64,000 nucleotides of DNA from Spongiactinospora sp. TRM90649 (GCF_029382225.1 NZ_JARLTC010000024.1:1-64000); one strand, 5' to 3'. Shown: positions 26,384 to 35,717, counted from the first letter of the stretch. Made by a program: numbers and translations. Notes: generated from the sequence alone by a model not told the origin.

Positions 26384-27670
26384 TCAGCCGGCGACCTTTC
26401 CGGTCTGGAAGCCCACGTTCTTGTGGGTGTTGCTGTCGTCGTACTGGAAGATGCCGATCGTGGCCTCGGACGGGTCGCCCGCGTCGCTGAACTCGATCGG
26501 GCCGCTGACGCCGTCGTAGTCGATGTCAGAACCGGCCTTCAGCAGCTCGGCGCACTTCTGGAAGCTGTCGCACTTCTCGCCGCCCTTGCTGACCTCGACG
26601 AGCTTGGCGGCCACGTCGGTGCCCACGTCGCTCTTGGCGGCCTCGGCGGCCAGCGCCAGCAGGATCGTGGCGTCGTACGACTCGGGACCGTAGTTGAAGT
26701 CCTTCAGGTCGGGGTTGACCTTGAGGAGCTTCGCCTTCAGGTCGTCCTTGACCTCCGCGCCGGGCTGGGTGCCCTTGACGCCGGTCAGGGTGCCCTTCGG
26801 GAAGTCCTTCGAGTAGTCCGCGAGGTTGCCGTCCACGAAGTAGATCTTGATCTTGTCCGGGCCCAGCCCCTGCTTCTTCAGCTCAGGGATGATCTTCTTG
26901 GCCTCGTCGAACGAGATCAGCGCCAGCGCCTTGGGGCTCTTCGCCTTGAGCTTGGCGACGTCGGCGGAGAAGTCCGCCGCACCCGGGTCGTAGGCGATCT
27001 TGTCGGTGATCTCGCCGCCGCCACCGGTCACGGCCCGCTCGACCTCGTTGGCGAGGCCGGTGCCGTAGGAGTCCTGGCGGTTGAGGATCGCGACCTGGTC
27101 GCTGCCGTCCGAGATGATCAGGTCACCGAGCACGCGACCCTGCAGGACGTCGGAAGGCGCCGTACGGAAGTACAGCCCCTTGTCGTTGTAGGTCGTGAAA
27201 TCGGGCGAAGTGTTGGCAGGCGAGAAGTGGATCACGCCAGCGTTCACGATCTTGTCAATGACCGTGAACGACACTCCGGAGGAGGCGGCGCCAACGATGG
27301 CATCGGCCTTCTGCTGGAGCAGCTTGTCAACGGACTGCGAGGCGATGTCGGTCTTCGCGTCACCGGAGTCGGTGTGAATCTTGGCCACGGGCTTGCCGAG
27401 GACGCCGCCGGCGGCGTTGATCTCCTCAATGGCGAGGTCCACGCCGGCGAACTCCGGTGGTCCGAGGAACGCCAGGTCACCCGTCTGCGGTAGCAGAGTT
27501 CCGATGGTAAGCGTGCCGTCGCCCTTGGCCTGCGCCGCGGACGTCGATGGCACCGCGGACGTAGTGTCGGCCGGCGCGGCAGCGTTGTCGCCGCCGCCGC
27601 AGGCCGTCAGGGCGAGACTGGCGGCCGCTGCGACGGCCAGCACGCGCCCGACGGGGGCAATGCGGATCAT
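26384..27670 (-). CDS. Branched-chain amino acid type ABC substrate-binding lipoprotein (Peripla_BP_6, LivJ/LivK-like)
   Basis: A 428-residue lipoprotein with lipobox LTAC (Cys24) and a Thr/Ala-rich linker. The type I periplasmic binding fold follows (TIGTLLPQTGDLAFLGPPEFAGVDLAIEEIN; IVGAASSGVSFTVIDK; YFVDGNL; PESYDATILLALAAEAA). It would capture an amino acid or similar solute outside the membrane and deliver it to LivHMGF encoded convergently just to the left. GAAGGAG seven bases before the ATG at 27670 fixes the start. The separate promoter allows the binding protein to be made in excess. Ligand specificity cannot be read. Confidence 0.92.
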   Translation of the reverse strand: MIRIAPVGRVLAVAAAASLALTACGGGDNAAAPADTTSAVPSTSAAQAKGDGTLTIGTLLPQTGDLAFLGPPEFAGVDLAIEEINAAGGVLGKPVAKIHTDSGDAKTDIASQSVDKLLQQKADAIVGAASSGVSFTVIDKIVNAGVIHFSPANTSPDFTTYNDKGLYFRTAPSDVLQGRVLGDLIISDGSDQVAILNRQDSYGTGLANEVERAVTGGGGEITDKIAYDPGAADFSADVAKLKAKSPKALALISFDEAKKIIPELKKQGLGPDKIKIYFVDGNLADYSKDFPKGTLTGVKGTQPGAEVKDDLKAKLLKVNPDLKDFNYGPESYDATILLALAAEAAKSDVGTDVAAKLVEVSKGGEKCDSFQKCAELLKAGSDIDYDGVSGPIEFSDAGDPSEATIGIFQYDDSNTHKNVGFQTGKVAG

Positions 27671-28084
27671 GAAGCATCTCCTTCATCCAGGCCGGGATAT
27701 GTCAGCGCTGCCGACCCGTCCCGATCGAATGACGGAAACGTATAAAACCGTGTGGCCCGCAAGCCATAGATCCGCCTGAACTGAGGACACTTGGATGCGG
27801 AGTCGTAATCACTCCTCAACTTACCGGGCGCGGTACCGGCAATATCGGCGTGACGTGTAACAACGCGCAACCGAGCGTTGCCAACGTCTCACCTTGTGAC
27901 TACCGCGTCTCAGATGTCGGAAGCGATGGCGATCTACCCGCACCGGGGTCCGCGCCGGTCCGCCTTCGTCGGCCGTCCGTGGTCATTCACTGCTCTGTCG
28001 CGGGCCCCGCCACTGAGGCCCAATAATGCCCTATAACGCGATACTTTCCCATGTGTCGGGTTATGTAATCACGATCAACCGGCT
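27671..28084. other. Divergent intergenic region upstream of the binding-protein gene
   Basis: About 410 bp, locally less GC-rich than its surroundings, with AT-rich patches (cgtataaaac near 27738; ccctataacg near 28030; ggttatgtaatc near 28059) that could be -10 elements for the two divergent genes. No gene, riboswitch or clear operator was recognised. Confidence 0.5.
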
Positions 28085-29017
28085 ATGGTGCCGATCGTGA
28101 CCGGCCCCGCCGCCTCCAGCCCCCGAGCCCGGCGCACGCGCCGCGCCCGCTCCCTCCTCAACAGCCCAGCGGCCCTCGCTCTCACGGTCGCGGCGGCGGC
28201 CACCTCATGCGGCGCGCTTACTGCCCAGGGCGGCGAGACGAACGGCGGACGACCTGTGCCCCCGCTCACCGCGACACTGCAGCAGGCCCGCATCGACGAG
28301 GCCAAACACGTGCTCTCCGTGGCGGTGCGCAACCCCGGCCCCGAGCCCGTCCACATCGAGCGGATCCAGCTCGTCGCGCCGCCGCTGCCCGTCCTGCCGC
28401 CCGAGCCGGTGGACACGCTGGTCAGGACCACCCCCCGGGTGGACCTGCGCATCCCGTACGGCACCGCCACCTGCGAGGGCGCCACGGCCGTCCCCGTGCC
28501 CGGCCCGGCCCACGCCCTGGCGTGGATCAGGGAGGCGGGCGGCGCCCGGCAGATCAGGCTGCCGCTCCCCCACCCCGATCCGCTGCTGACCCGGCTGGTG
28601 CGCCTGGACTGCGGCGCGTCGCTGGTCCGCCGCTCGGTGGACGTGCGCCTCGGCGAGCGCTGGACCCGTGAGGGCGACGCGCTCACCGGCGTCGTCGTCG
28701 TGGAGCGCAAGGGCGCGGCCGGGGAGGTCACCCTGCAGGACATCGCCGGGAGCGTGGTCTTCGGGCTCGCCCCGGCCAAGGCGGACGGCAAGCCGCTGGC
28801 CATCCTCGCGGCGGGCCGGGCACGCGTGGACGTGCCGGTCCGCTTCACCGCGCCGAACTGCTCGGCGCACACGCTCGCCGACGCCAAGAAGCCCTACGCC
28901 TTCCCGGCCTGGGTGGGGATCACCGGTCTCGAACCGCAGTATCTGGAGTTCGCGGTGACCCCCGACCTGCGGCAGCGGCTCGACCTGTTGGTCCGGGAGA
29001 CGTGCCGGGGCGAGTGA
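28085..29017 (+). CDS. Putative exported protein of unknown function
   Basis: A 310-residue protein with an Arg-rich N-terminus and one hydrophobic segment (about 28-41, ending AAAATSCGAL). That may be a lipoprotein signal with an atypical lipobox or a plain signal peptide. The mature part is beta-rich with two repeats of a similar plan (DEAKHVLSVAVRNPGPEPVHIERI; later GDALTGVVVVERKGAAGEVTL) and four spaced cysteines (TATCEGA, RLDCGAS, APNCSAH, RETCRGE), suggesting two disulfides. I do not recognise a family. GTG codons at 28088 and 28097 are alternative starts. Confidence 0.65.
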   Translation: MVPIVTGPAASSPRARRTRRARSLLNSPAALALTVAAAATSCGALTAQGGETNGGRPVPPLTATLQQARIDEAKHVLSVAVRNPGPEPVHIERIQLVAPPLPVLPPEPVDTLVRTTPRVDLRIPYGTATCEGATAVPVPGPAHALAWIREAGGARQIRLPLPHPDPLLTRLVRLDCGASLVRRSVDVRLGERWTREGDALTGVVVVERKGAAGEVTLQDIAGSVVFGLAPAKADGKPLAILAAGRARVDVPVRFTAPNCSAHTLADAKKPYAFPAWVGITGLEPQYLEFAVTPDLRQRLDLLVRETCRGE

Positions 29018-29030
29018 CGCCCCCGGCCGC

Positions 29031-29648
29031 TCAGGACTCCGCGGGCTTGTCGCCGGCCTCGTCGGCGGGCTTGGCGGTGCCCTCGTCCACGACGACCTGG
29101 GCGACCTGGCGCATGCTCAGCCGCCGGTCCATGGACGCCTTCTGGATCCACCTGAACGCCTGCGGTTCGCTCCAGCCGTGCTGGGCCATCAGCAGGCCCT
29201 TGGCCCGCTCGACCAGCTTGCGGGTCTCCAGGCGGTCGGACAGCGTGCCGACCTCGCGTTCCAGCGCCTTGATCTCGTCGTGCCTGCTGACCGCCATCTC
29301 GATCGCCGGCACCAGGTCGGACTTGGTGAACGGCTTGACCAGGTAGGCCATCGCCCCGGCGTCGCGCGCCCGCTCCACCAGATCCCGCTGCGAGAACGCG
29401 GTCAAGATCAGGCACGGCGCCACCCGTTCCGAGACGATGCGCTCGGCGGCGGAGATGCCGTCGAGGATGGGCATCTTCACGTCGAGGATCACCAGGTCCG
29501 GGCGCAACTCCAGGGCGAGCTTGACCGCGGTCTCCCCATCCCCGGCCTCCCCCACGACGGCGTAGCCGTCCTCTTCCAGCATCTCCTTGAGATCGAGGCG
29601 GATCAGGGCCTCGTCCTCCGCAATCACCACTCGCCGCTGCGTACTCAC
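29031..29648 (-). CDS. pdtaR: ANTAR-domain response regulator PdtaR
   Basis: A 205-residue two-component regulator that controls transcription antitermination by binding paired hairpins in RNA. The receiver domain has the acidic pair ED (11-12), phospho-acceptor D56 in LVILDVKMP, a Thr/Ser at LTAFSQ and Lys in LVKPF. A short coiled coil (ALEREVGTLSDRLETRK) leads to the ANTAR domain (LVERAKGLLMAQHGWSEPQAFRWIQKASMDRRLSMRQVAQVVV). The start is GTG at 29648. Its place between a tRNA gene and pyk is conserved in actinobacteria. The cognate kinase PdtaS is not in the window. Confidence 0.93.
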   Translation of the reverse strand: MSTQRRVVIAEDEALIRLDLKEMLEEDGYAVVGEAGDGETAVKLALELRPDLVILDVKMPILDGISAAERIVSERVAPCLILTAFSQRDLVERARDAGAMAYLVKPFTKSDLVPAIEMAVSRHDEIKALEREVGTLSDRLETRKLVERAKGLLMAQHGWSEPQAFRWIQKASMDRRLSMRQVAQVVVDEGTAKPADEAGDKPAES

Positions 29649-29764
29649 GACCAGAAGGGTACCGACGTCCGGTACGCTAGGACCACGCTGACGGGCTCCC
29701 GCCGATCAACCTGGATGTTAGCCACACGATCAACAGCGGGCGTTTCCCATTCGCCCGAATTGAT

Positions 29765-29838
29765 GCCCCGGTACTCCAATTGGCAGAGAGAGCGGATTCA
29801 AAACCCGTAAAGTGTGGGTTCGAATCCCACCCGGGGCA
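29765..29838 (+). tRNA. tRNA-Leu (anticodon CAA) with a short variable arm
   Basis: The acceptor stem GCCCCGG/CCGGGGC is perfect. The D arm has a 3-bp stem CTC/GAG with GG in the loop. The anticodon arm GCGGA-TTCAAAA-CCCGT has a G-T and an A-C pair, and the loop places CAA at 34-36. The T arm GTGGG-TTCGAAT-CCCAC is perfect. The discriminator is A, as required for leucine. CC but no final A of CCA is encoded. Only five bases (AAAGT) separate the anticodon and T stems, where leucine tRNAs normally have a long variable arm. A terminator follows at once. Confidence 0.85.
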
Positions 29839-29846
29839 CCTTCTCG

Positions 29847-29876
29847 CCGCCCGGCCGCACAGGCCGGGCGGTTTTT
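29847..29876 (+). terminator. Terminator of the tRNA gene
   Basis: CCGCCCGGCC and GGCCGGGCGG form a perfect 10-bp stem around GCACA, followed by TTTTT, 8 bases after the tRNA. Confidence 0.92.
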
Positions 29877-30347
29877 GCTTATATGGCCGATGACCTGGTG
29901 ATATGAGCCTGATTGCGCCACCATCTCGGGCCCGCTCCGGCCCGAAAACGGCCTTGACCGCCGGTTGATGGAATGCCCCGTCCGAGGCCCCTCGCACGGC
30001 CGTCCGGACGGGTTCACGGAACCGCTCGCGCCGCGCCGCGCGACGGCATCGGCGGTGACGAAATCGGTATCCCATCGATGCGCATCCGAATGCGTCGGCG
30101 CGGTCGCGGGGCAGGCGGGAGGGCGTTCCGGTCTCCTGGTGACGCCGTTTCGGTCTCACGCCGAAAGGAGTCACGCGGCAGCCGAGTTCGGCCGCGAAAT
30201 ACCGGACGGCAGGCATGAAGAATTCGGTGAACGCCGCAAATCTCCGCGCCGTCGCCGCCCTCGGACGAGGCGGAGTGATTATGCGCGGAAAACGCGGACT
30301 CCCCTCGCGGCCCCGTTCAAGACCGGGGCCGCGCGCGGAGGAGAACG
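29877..30347. other. Gene-free interval between the tRNA and pyk
   Basis: About 470 bp. Open frames exist on both strands (up to 128 codons) but none has a ribosome binding site, codon bias or family resemblance. The short direct repeat of the tRNA 3' end expected for an integrated element was not found. Only the hairpin near pyk is recognisable. Confidence 0.55.
30306..30333. terminator. Terminator hairpin downstream of pyk
   Basis: CGCGGCCCCG and CGGGGCCGCG pair over 10 bp around an 8-base loop, 15 bp beyond the pyk stop on the minus strand. No U-tract. Confidence 0.6.
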
Positions 30348-31778
30348 CTAGCTGGGGTGAGAGACGGCCGACCCGATGGTGTGGACCCGAAGCGCGTTGG
30401 TCGAGCCGTGGGTGCCGGGCGGGGACCCCGCCACGATGACGACCTTGTCGCCCTTCTCACAGCGGCCGAGGTTGAGCAGCGACGACTCGACCTGGCGGAC
30501 CATGTCGTCGGTGTGGTGGACGAACGGCACGTGGAAGGTCTCCACGCCCCAGGTCAGCGAGAGCTGGCCGCGGACGTGCGGGGCGGAGGTGAAGGCCACC
30601 AGCGGGATCGGCGAGCGGTAGCGGGCCAGCCGCCGCGCGGTCTCGCCCGACATGGTGAAGGCCACCAGGACCTTGGCCCCGACGATGGCGCCGACCTCGG
30701 CCGCCGCACGGGCGATGGCCCCGCCGGTGGTCTCGGGCATGCGCTCCAGGGTGTGCGTGGCGTGCAGCGAGGCGCGCTCGGCGGCGCAGGCGATGCGGTC
30801 CATGGTCTGGACCGACTCGATGGGGTAGTTGCCGACCGAGGTCTCGCCGGAGAGCATCACCGCGTCGGCGCCGTCCATGACGGCGTTGGCGACGTCGGAC
30901 GCCTCGGCGCGGGTGGGCCGCGGCGAGTGCATCATCGAGTCGAGCATCTGGGTGGCCACGATCACCGGCCGCGCCTTCTCGCGGCACAGCTCGATGGCCC
31001 GCTTCTGCACGATCGGCACGTCTTCGAGGGGCAGTTCGACGCCGAGGTCGCCACGGGCGACCATGATGCCGTCGAACTCCTCGACGATCTCCGGGAGCCG
31101 GTCGACGGCCTGCGGCTTCTCGATCTTGGCGAGCAGCGGCAGCCGGACGGCCTCCTGCTCCATGATGTTGCGCACCACGTGCGCGTCGGACGGGCGCCGC
31201 ACGAAGGACAGCGCGATCATGTCGAAGCCGGTGCGCAGCGCCCAGCGCAGGTCGGCCTCGTCCTTGTCGGTGAGGGCGGGGGCGCTGACGTTGACGCCGG
31301 GGAGGTTGAGGCCCTTGTTGTCGGAGATCATGCCGCCGACGACCACGCGGGTGGTGACGCGCGGGCCGTCGACCCGGGTCACCTCCAGCACCAGCCGGCC
31401 GTCGTCGACGAGCACGGTGTCTCCGGCCCTGACGTCGTTGGGCAGCCCCGCGTAGGTGGTGGAGACCTGCTGGCGGTCGCCGGGGACCTGCTCGGTGGTG
31501 ATGGCGAAGACGTCACCGAAGCCGAGCCGGACCGGTCCTTCCTCGAAGGTGCCCACTCTGATCTTCGGCCCCTGGAGGTCGGCGAGCAGGCCGACGCCGC
31601 GGCCGAGGTCGGCCGCGGTCTCCCGCACCCTGTCGTAGATCTCCTTGTGCAGCTCGTGGGTGCCATGGCTGAGGTTGAACCGCGCGACGTCCATGCCCGA
31701 TGCGACCAGTTCGCGAATGCGCTCGGGGGAGGATGTGGCGGGACCTAGGGTGCAGACGATCTTTGCGCGACGAGTCAC
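30348..31778 (-). CDS. pyk: Pyruvate kinase
   Basis: Converts phosphoenolpyruvate and ADP to pyruvate and ATP, the last step of glycolysis. The 476-residue protein opens with RRAKIVCTLGPATSS and FNLSHGTHELH. It carries DLQGPKIRVG, the active-site block LPLLAKIEKPQAVDRLPEI and MVARGDLGVELPLEDVPIVQKRAI, ATQMLDSM, and DGADAVMLSGETSVGNYPIESV. The C-terminal allosteric domain (AFTMSGETARRLARYRSPIPLVAFT) is complete. The start is GTG at 31778. The Lys that confers potassium independence and similar details were not assessed. Confidence 0.96.
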   Translation of the reverse strand: MTRRAKIVCTLGPATSSPERIRELVASGMDVARFNLSHGTHELHKEIYDRVRETAADLGRGVGLLADLQGPKIRVGTFEEGPVRLGFGDVFAITTEQVPGDRQQVSTTYAGLPNDVRAGDTVLVDDGRLVLEVTRVDGPRVTTRVVVGGMISDNKGLNLPGVNVSAPALTDKDEADLRWALRTGFDMIALSFVRRPSDAHVVRNIMEQEAVRLPLLAKIEKPQAVDRLPEIVEEFDGIMVARGDLGVELPLEDVPIVQKRAIELCREKARPVIVATQMLDSMMHSPRPTRAEASDVANAVMDGADAVMLSGETSVGNYPIESVQTMDRIACAAERASLHATHTLERMPETTGGAIARAAAEVGAIVGAKVLVAFTMSGETARRLARYRSPIPLVAFTSAPHVRGQLSLTWGVETFHVPFVHHTDDMVRQVESSLLNLGRCEKGDKVVIVAGSPPGTHGSTNALRVHTIGSAVSHPS

Positions 31779-31850
31779 ACGACTACTTTAATTGGTACAG
31801 ACCACTTGGTGATGACGATGGCGATAGCGGGCCGGAAAAACCCGGTGACG

Positions 31851-32243
31851 TCACTCGACCTGGCACGACTCACCGCGAGCCCTCCGGTGCCCGGCGCGGC
31901 GGCGCATGACGAGCCCCGTCCACGACGTCAGGATGAGCGCCACGACGACCCATCTGACGAGGGTCGTGTACTCCTCGGGATAGATGACTCCCTTGAGGTA
32001 GGTGTCGATGAACCCGCCGGGGCGCAGGCCCGCCAGTCCTGCGCGGTGCCTGGCCCAGTTCTCCAGGACGGTCAGCGGGCACTCCAGGGGCGTGCTGATC
32101 GAGGCCAGGCCCCAGGCGGCCATCGCCAGGTGCGGCCAGATCAGCAGGGGGCGCGGCCAGGCCAGGAATCCGCCCAGGGCCAGGTAGATGAGCACGAGGA
32201 GATGAACGCCCATCGTCACCTCCGCCAGGATGCGGTACCCCAT
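31851..32243 (-). CDS. DUF2784 membrane protein
   Basis: A 130-residue protein with about four hydrophobic helices. It carries the DUF2784 features: MGYRILAEVTMGVHLLVLIYLALGG, then PLECPLTVLENWAR, and YPEEYTTLVRW near the last helix. Function unknown. The ATG at 32243 has no ribosome binding site. TAACGT seven bases before it could be a -10 element, so a leaderless transcript is possible. It sits between the subtilase gene and pyk on the same strand. Confidence 0.8.
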   Translation of the reverse strand: MGYRILAEVTMGVHLLVLIYLALGGFLAWPRPLLIWPHLAMAAWGLASISTPLECPLTVLENWARHRAGLAGLRPGGFIDTYLKGVIYPEEYTTLVRWVVVALILTSWTGLVMRRRAGHRRARGESCQVE

Positions 32244-32304
32244 ATATCCGACGTTAGATGCATCACAGGGGGGCTCGTATCCGCTCGCGTACTCAGTTCG
32301 GCCG

Positions 32305-34005
32305 TCAGGGCTTCACGGTCGCGGCGTTGGCCGCGTCCACCAGCCCCCGGCCGTAGAAGCCGTTGCGCACCGAATCGCCCTCGCACTCGTGGCTCTGGTT
32401 CTGGTAGCTGTGCCGCCGGGGCACGGGGCAGGCGAGCGGGACCGCCGTCTGGTAGAGCAGCCGCTGGACCTCCGCCGGGTCCATGGTCAGGCCGTCCGCC
32501 CCGCCCTTGGCGCCCTGGCCCCCGCGGCCGAACCGGCTGATCAGGATCGCGGCCACACCGGTGGCGTGCGGGGCGGCCATCGAGGTGCCCTGCAGGTACT
32601 GGTAGTAGGCGCAGGTCGCGCCCTTGCAGTCGCGGACCACCGAGGAGCTCTTCGGCATCCCGTCGGCGCCGACCAGGCCCTGGGCGCGCACCACGTTCTC
32701 TGGGGCGGCGGCCAGGATGCCCTTGGTGGCGTCGCCGTCCGTCGCGTCGCCGCCGGGGGCGGTCAGGTCGGTCTGCTCGATGCCGTAGTCGGAGTAGCCC
32801 GTCTTCACCTTGTCGGGGCCGACCGCCGAGACCGAGATGACGCCCTTGGACTCGGCGGGGACGTTCAGGCAGGAGTTGTCGATCTTCCGGGTGCGCTCCT
32901 TGCCCAGCGGGTAGTCGGGGCTCGTCGCGTCGCGCTCGGGGTTGCCCAGGTCGGTCGCGCCGTTGCCGATCGCGCTGATCAGCGTGACGCCCTTGCCCCG
33001 CGCGTAGTCGAGCGCACGCTGCATGCCGACGATGATGCCCCGCTGCTCCAACCGCTCCTCCGGGGAGTCCGCCGGGTTGTCCTCGCAGTTGAACAGCCAC
33101 GGGTCGATGTAGTAGCTCATGTTGACCACGTCGATGCCGGCGTCGGCGGCGTAGGTGAGCGCGTCCAGGCTGGGCTTGAGGAAGAACAGCCCGGAGTCCT
33201 GCCCGGCGCGCACGTTGACGATGGTCACCCGGGGGGCGACCCCCGCCACGCCCAGGCCGTTGATCGGCGAGGCGATGGTGCTGGCCACGTGGGTGCCGTG
33301 CCCGTCGTCGTCCACGTCCACCGGGTCCTTGCAGCCGGTGTGCTCGCACGCCCCGTCCAGCTTCTCGCCGTTGGGGTCGGTGGGCTTGTCCACGACGAAG
33401 TTGCGGCTCAGCTCGCGATTGAAGTTGGGCGCGATGTCGGGGTGCTTGCCGTCCACGCCGGTGTCGATCACGCCGACGAGCACCCGCTTGTCGCCGGGGG
33501 CGCCGGCGTAGGACTTCTCGGCGGTCGCGCCGATCATCTTCATGTCCCACTGCCGGTCGGCGAGCGGTTCGGGGGCCGAGCCGATCGCGCCGGTCAGGTC
33601 GGCGTGCCCGGCGAGGTCCTTGTCCACCGCGGGGACGGCACGCGCCACGCTTGCCGCGCGGATCCCCCTGGCCGTGCCGATCCGGCGGTTGGAGGAGACC
33701 CCCACGACCGCGTCGCTACCGCTCAGGGCCCGTGCGAAGCCGCCGGCTCCGTCGGCCACCACGTAGCCGAGGCGCGGATCGCCGCCCTGCGCCCGGAGCG
33801 CGCCGCCCGCCTCGCGTACGGCCCGCTCGGCCTCCGCCCGCGCGCCGTCGGCGTAGAAGACCAGATACGGACGGCGGGCCTGTGCCTCCCCCGAGGCGCC
33901 GCCCACCGGTGCCACGCCGGTCGCCCCCACCGACGCGACCGTTACGGCGAGCCCGGCGGCCACCGCGACCGCCGCGCGGGCCAGGCGACTGCTCCCCCGT
34001 CTCAT
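32305..34005 (-). CDS. Secreted subtilisin-like serine peptidase (S8 family)
   Basis: A 566-residue exported protease. A twin-Arg-like/Ala-rich signal peptide (1-42, MRRGSSRLARAAVAV) and an inhibitor-I9-like propeptide (about 45-110) precede the catalytic domain. Asp181 is in LVGVIDTGVDG, His236 in DGHGTHVAST, and the catalytic Ser in LQGTSMAAPHATG. Several cysteines (GACEHTGC, FNCEDN, NSCLN, DCKGATC) suggest disulfides. GGGAGGGTGC before the ATG at 34005 sets the start, discarding 51 residues of an open frame upstream. It is a stand-alone gene; no ESX/mycosin partners are nearby. Confidence 0.92.
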   Translation of the reverse strand: MRRGSSRLARAAVAVAAGLAVTVASVGATGVAPVGGASGEAQARRPYLVFYADGARAEAERAVREAGGALRAQGGDPRLGYVVADGAGGFARALSGSDAVVGVSSNRRIGTARGIRAASVARAVPAVDKDLAGHADLTGAIGSAPEPLADRQWDMKMIGATAEKSYAGAPGDKRVLVGVIDTGVDGKHPDIAPNFNRELSRNFVVDKPTDPNGEKLDGACEHTGCKDPVDVDDDGHGTHVASTIASPINGLGVAGVAPRVTIVNVRAGQDSGLFFLKPSLDALTYAADAGIDVVNMSYYIDPWLFNCEDNPADSPEERLEQRGIIVGMQRALDYARGKGVTLISAIGNGATDLGNPERDATSPDYPLGKERTRKIDNSCLNVPAESKGVISVSAVGPDKVKTGYSDYGIEQTDLTAPGGDATDGDATKGILAAAPENVVRAQGLVGADGMPKSSSVVRDCKGATCAYYQYLQGTSMAAPHATGVAAILISRFGRGGQGAKGGADGLTMDPAEVQRLLYQTAVPLACPVPRRHSYQNQSHECEGDSVRNGFYGRGLVDAANAATVKP

Positions 34006-34116
34006 GCACCCTCCCGCTGCGCCGGCATCCACCAGCATTCTGTCCAGGGATCCAACCCTAGACGCTATCCAGTGGCGGTTTATGAGGCTTTTGACTGACA
34101 TTTCGCGAATTGAACA

Positions 34117-34203
34117 GCCGTAGTGGGGGGATTCCCTACGGCCCCCCGCCGCCAACAAAGATCATGCACGCCCGGCCGGGAAACGGCGCGGACGTGCATG
34201 ATC
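34117..34203. terminator. Two stacked inverted repeats downstream of gltD
   Basis: GATCATGCACG (34160-34170) and CGTGCATGATC (34193-34203) pair over 11 bp, 18 bp after the gltD stop. GCCGTAG (34117-34123) and CTACGGC (34136-34142) form a second 7-bp hairpin closer to the subtilase. The first probably ends gltBD transcription. Confidence 0.6.
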
Positions 34204-34220
34204 GACGGTGTGTCGGCGGC

Positions 34221-35705
34221 TCAGACGAGCGGCCGGGCGGTCGGCGGGATGGACACCGGGAGCGCGGTGCTGCCCGTGAGGAACCGGTCCACGGCGGAGG
34301 CCGCCGAGCGTCCCTCGGCGATCGCCCAGACGATCAGGGACTGGCCGCGGCCGATGTCACCGGCCACGAACACGCCCTCTACCCCCGACATGTAGGACTT
34401 GTCGCGAACCACGTTGCCCCGGCCGTCGAAGAACGCCCCGGCGTCCTCCGCGTGCGCGGCCAGGTCGGAGAGCAGGCCGTCCCGCTCAGGGCCGACGAAG
34501 CCCATCGCCAGGGTGACCAGGTCGGCCGGGATCTCCCGCTCGCTGCCGGGTACGGGCGCGAAGCCGTTCTGCGGCCCCTCGACCTCGACCAGCCGCAACG
34601 CCCTGACCCTGCCCTCCGCGTCGCCCACGAACTCGGTCGTGGACACCGCGTAGACCCGGTCGCCGCCCTGCTCGGCGAGCTCCTCGTGGGCGCTCTCCAT
34701 CTTGAACAGCAGTGGGTAGGTCGGCCATGGCTGGGCGCCCGGCCGCGACTCCGGCGGCCTGGGCATGATCTCAAGCTGGGTGACCGAGGCGGCGCCCTGG
34801 CGGACCGCGGTGCCGATGCAGTCGGCGCCGGTGTCGCCGCCGCCGATCACCACCACGTGCTTGCCCTCCGCCGAGATCGGCGACACGGCGTAGTCGCCCT
34901 CCTGGACCTTGTTGGCCGGGGGGAGGTACTCCATCGCCTGGTGCACGCCGTCCAGCTCGCGGCCCGGCACGGTGAGGTCGCGCCAGGCGGTGGCGCCGCC
35001 CGCCAGCACCACCGCGTCGAACCGCTCCCGCAGCTCGGCGGCGGTGATGTCGACGCCCACGTTGACGCCGGTGCGGAACTCGGTGCCCTCGGCGCGCATC
35101 TGCGCCAGCCGGCGGTCCAGGTGCCGCTTCTCCATCTTGAACTCGGGGATGCCGTAGCGCAGCAGCCCGCCGATCCGGTCGGCCCGCTCGAAGACCACCA
35201 CGTCGTGCCCGGCCCTGGTGAGCTGCTGGGCTGCGGCCAGGCCCGCGGGGCCGGAGCCGATCACGGCGACGGTCTTGCCGGTACGGGTCTGCGGCGGCTG
35301 CGGGACGACCCAGCCTTCGGCGAAGGCCCGGTCGATGATCTCGACCTCGACCCGCTTGATCGCCACCGGGTCCGCGTTGATGCCGAGCACGCACGCCGCC
35401 TCGCACGGGGCGGGGCACAGCCTCCCGGTGAACTCCGGGAAGTTGTTGGTGGCGTGCAGCCGCTCGATCGCGTCGCGCCAGTCCTCGCGGTACACCAGGT
35501 CGTTCCACTCGGGGATCAGGTTCCCGAGCGGGCAGCCGTTGTGGCAGAACGGGATGCCGCAGTCCATGCAGCGGGCGGCCTGCCGGTTGAGCGCGGGCTT
35601 GGGGAAGTCCTCGTAGACCTCCCGCCAGTCACGGATCCGCACGTCCACGGGGCGGCGGCGCGGCAGCTCGCGCTCGTGCGTGAGAAACCCCTTCGGGTCA
35701 GCCAT
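34221..35705 (-). CDS. gltD: Glutamate synthase small subunit
   Basis: A 494-residue FAD/iron-sulfur subunit passing electrons from NADPH to the large subunit. The N-terminal cluster-binding cysteines are in CMDCGIPFCHNGCPLGN and CPAPCEAAC. The FAD-binding IGSGPAGLAAAQQL and NADPH-binding VIGGGDTGADCIGTA follow, with GVFVAGDIGRGQSLIVWAI near the C-terminus. It lies 12 bp after gltB and is clearly co-transcribed. GGGGG precedes the ATG. Confidence 0.96.
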   Translation of the reverse strand: MADPKGFLTHERELPRRRPVDVRIRDWREVYEDFPKPALNRQAARCMDCGIPFCHNGCPLGNLIPEWNDLVYREDWRDAIERLHATNNFPEFTGRLCPAPCEAACVLGINADPVAIKRVEVEIIDRAFAEGWVVPQPPQTRTGKTVAVIGSGPAGLAAAQQLTRAGHDVVVFERADRIGGLLRYGIPEFKMEKRHLDRRLAQMRAEGTEFRTGVNVGVDITAAELRERFDAVVLAGGATAWRDLTVPGRELDGVHQAMEYLPPANKVQEGDYAVSPISAEGKHVVVIGGGDTGADCIGTAVRQGAASVTQLEIMPRPPESRPGAQPWPTYPLLFKMESAHEELAEQGGDRVYAVSTTEFVGDAEGRVRALRLVEVEGPQNGFAPVPGSEREIPADLVTLAMGFVGPERDGLLSDLAAHAEDAGAFFDGRGNVVRDKSYMSGVEGVFVAGDIGRGQSLIVWAIAEGRSAASAVDRFLTGSTALPVSIPPTARPLV

Positions 35706-35717
35706 CGTCGAACCCCC

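Noticed and set aside
29831..30300. tRNA attachment site of an integrated element
   Set aside because: The tRNA 3' end is not repeated downstream and no integrase is nearby.
30215..30439. 74-codon frame starting ATG after GGCAGGC
   Set aside because: It runs over the pyk terminator and pyk itself and lacks a proper ribosome binding site.
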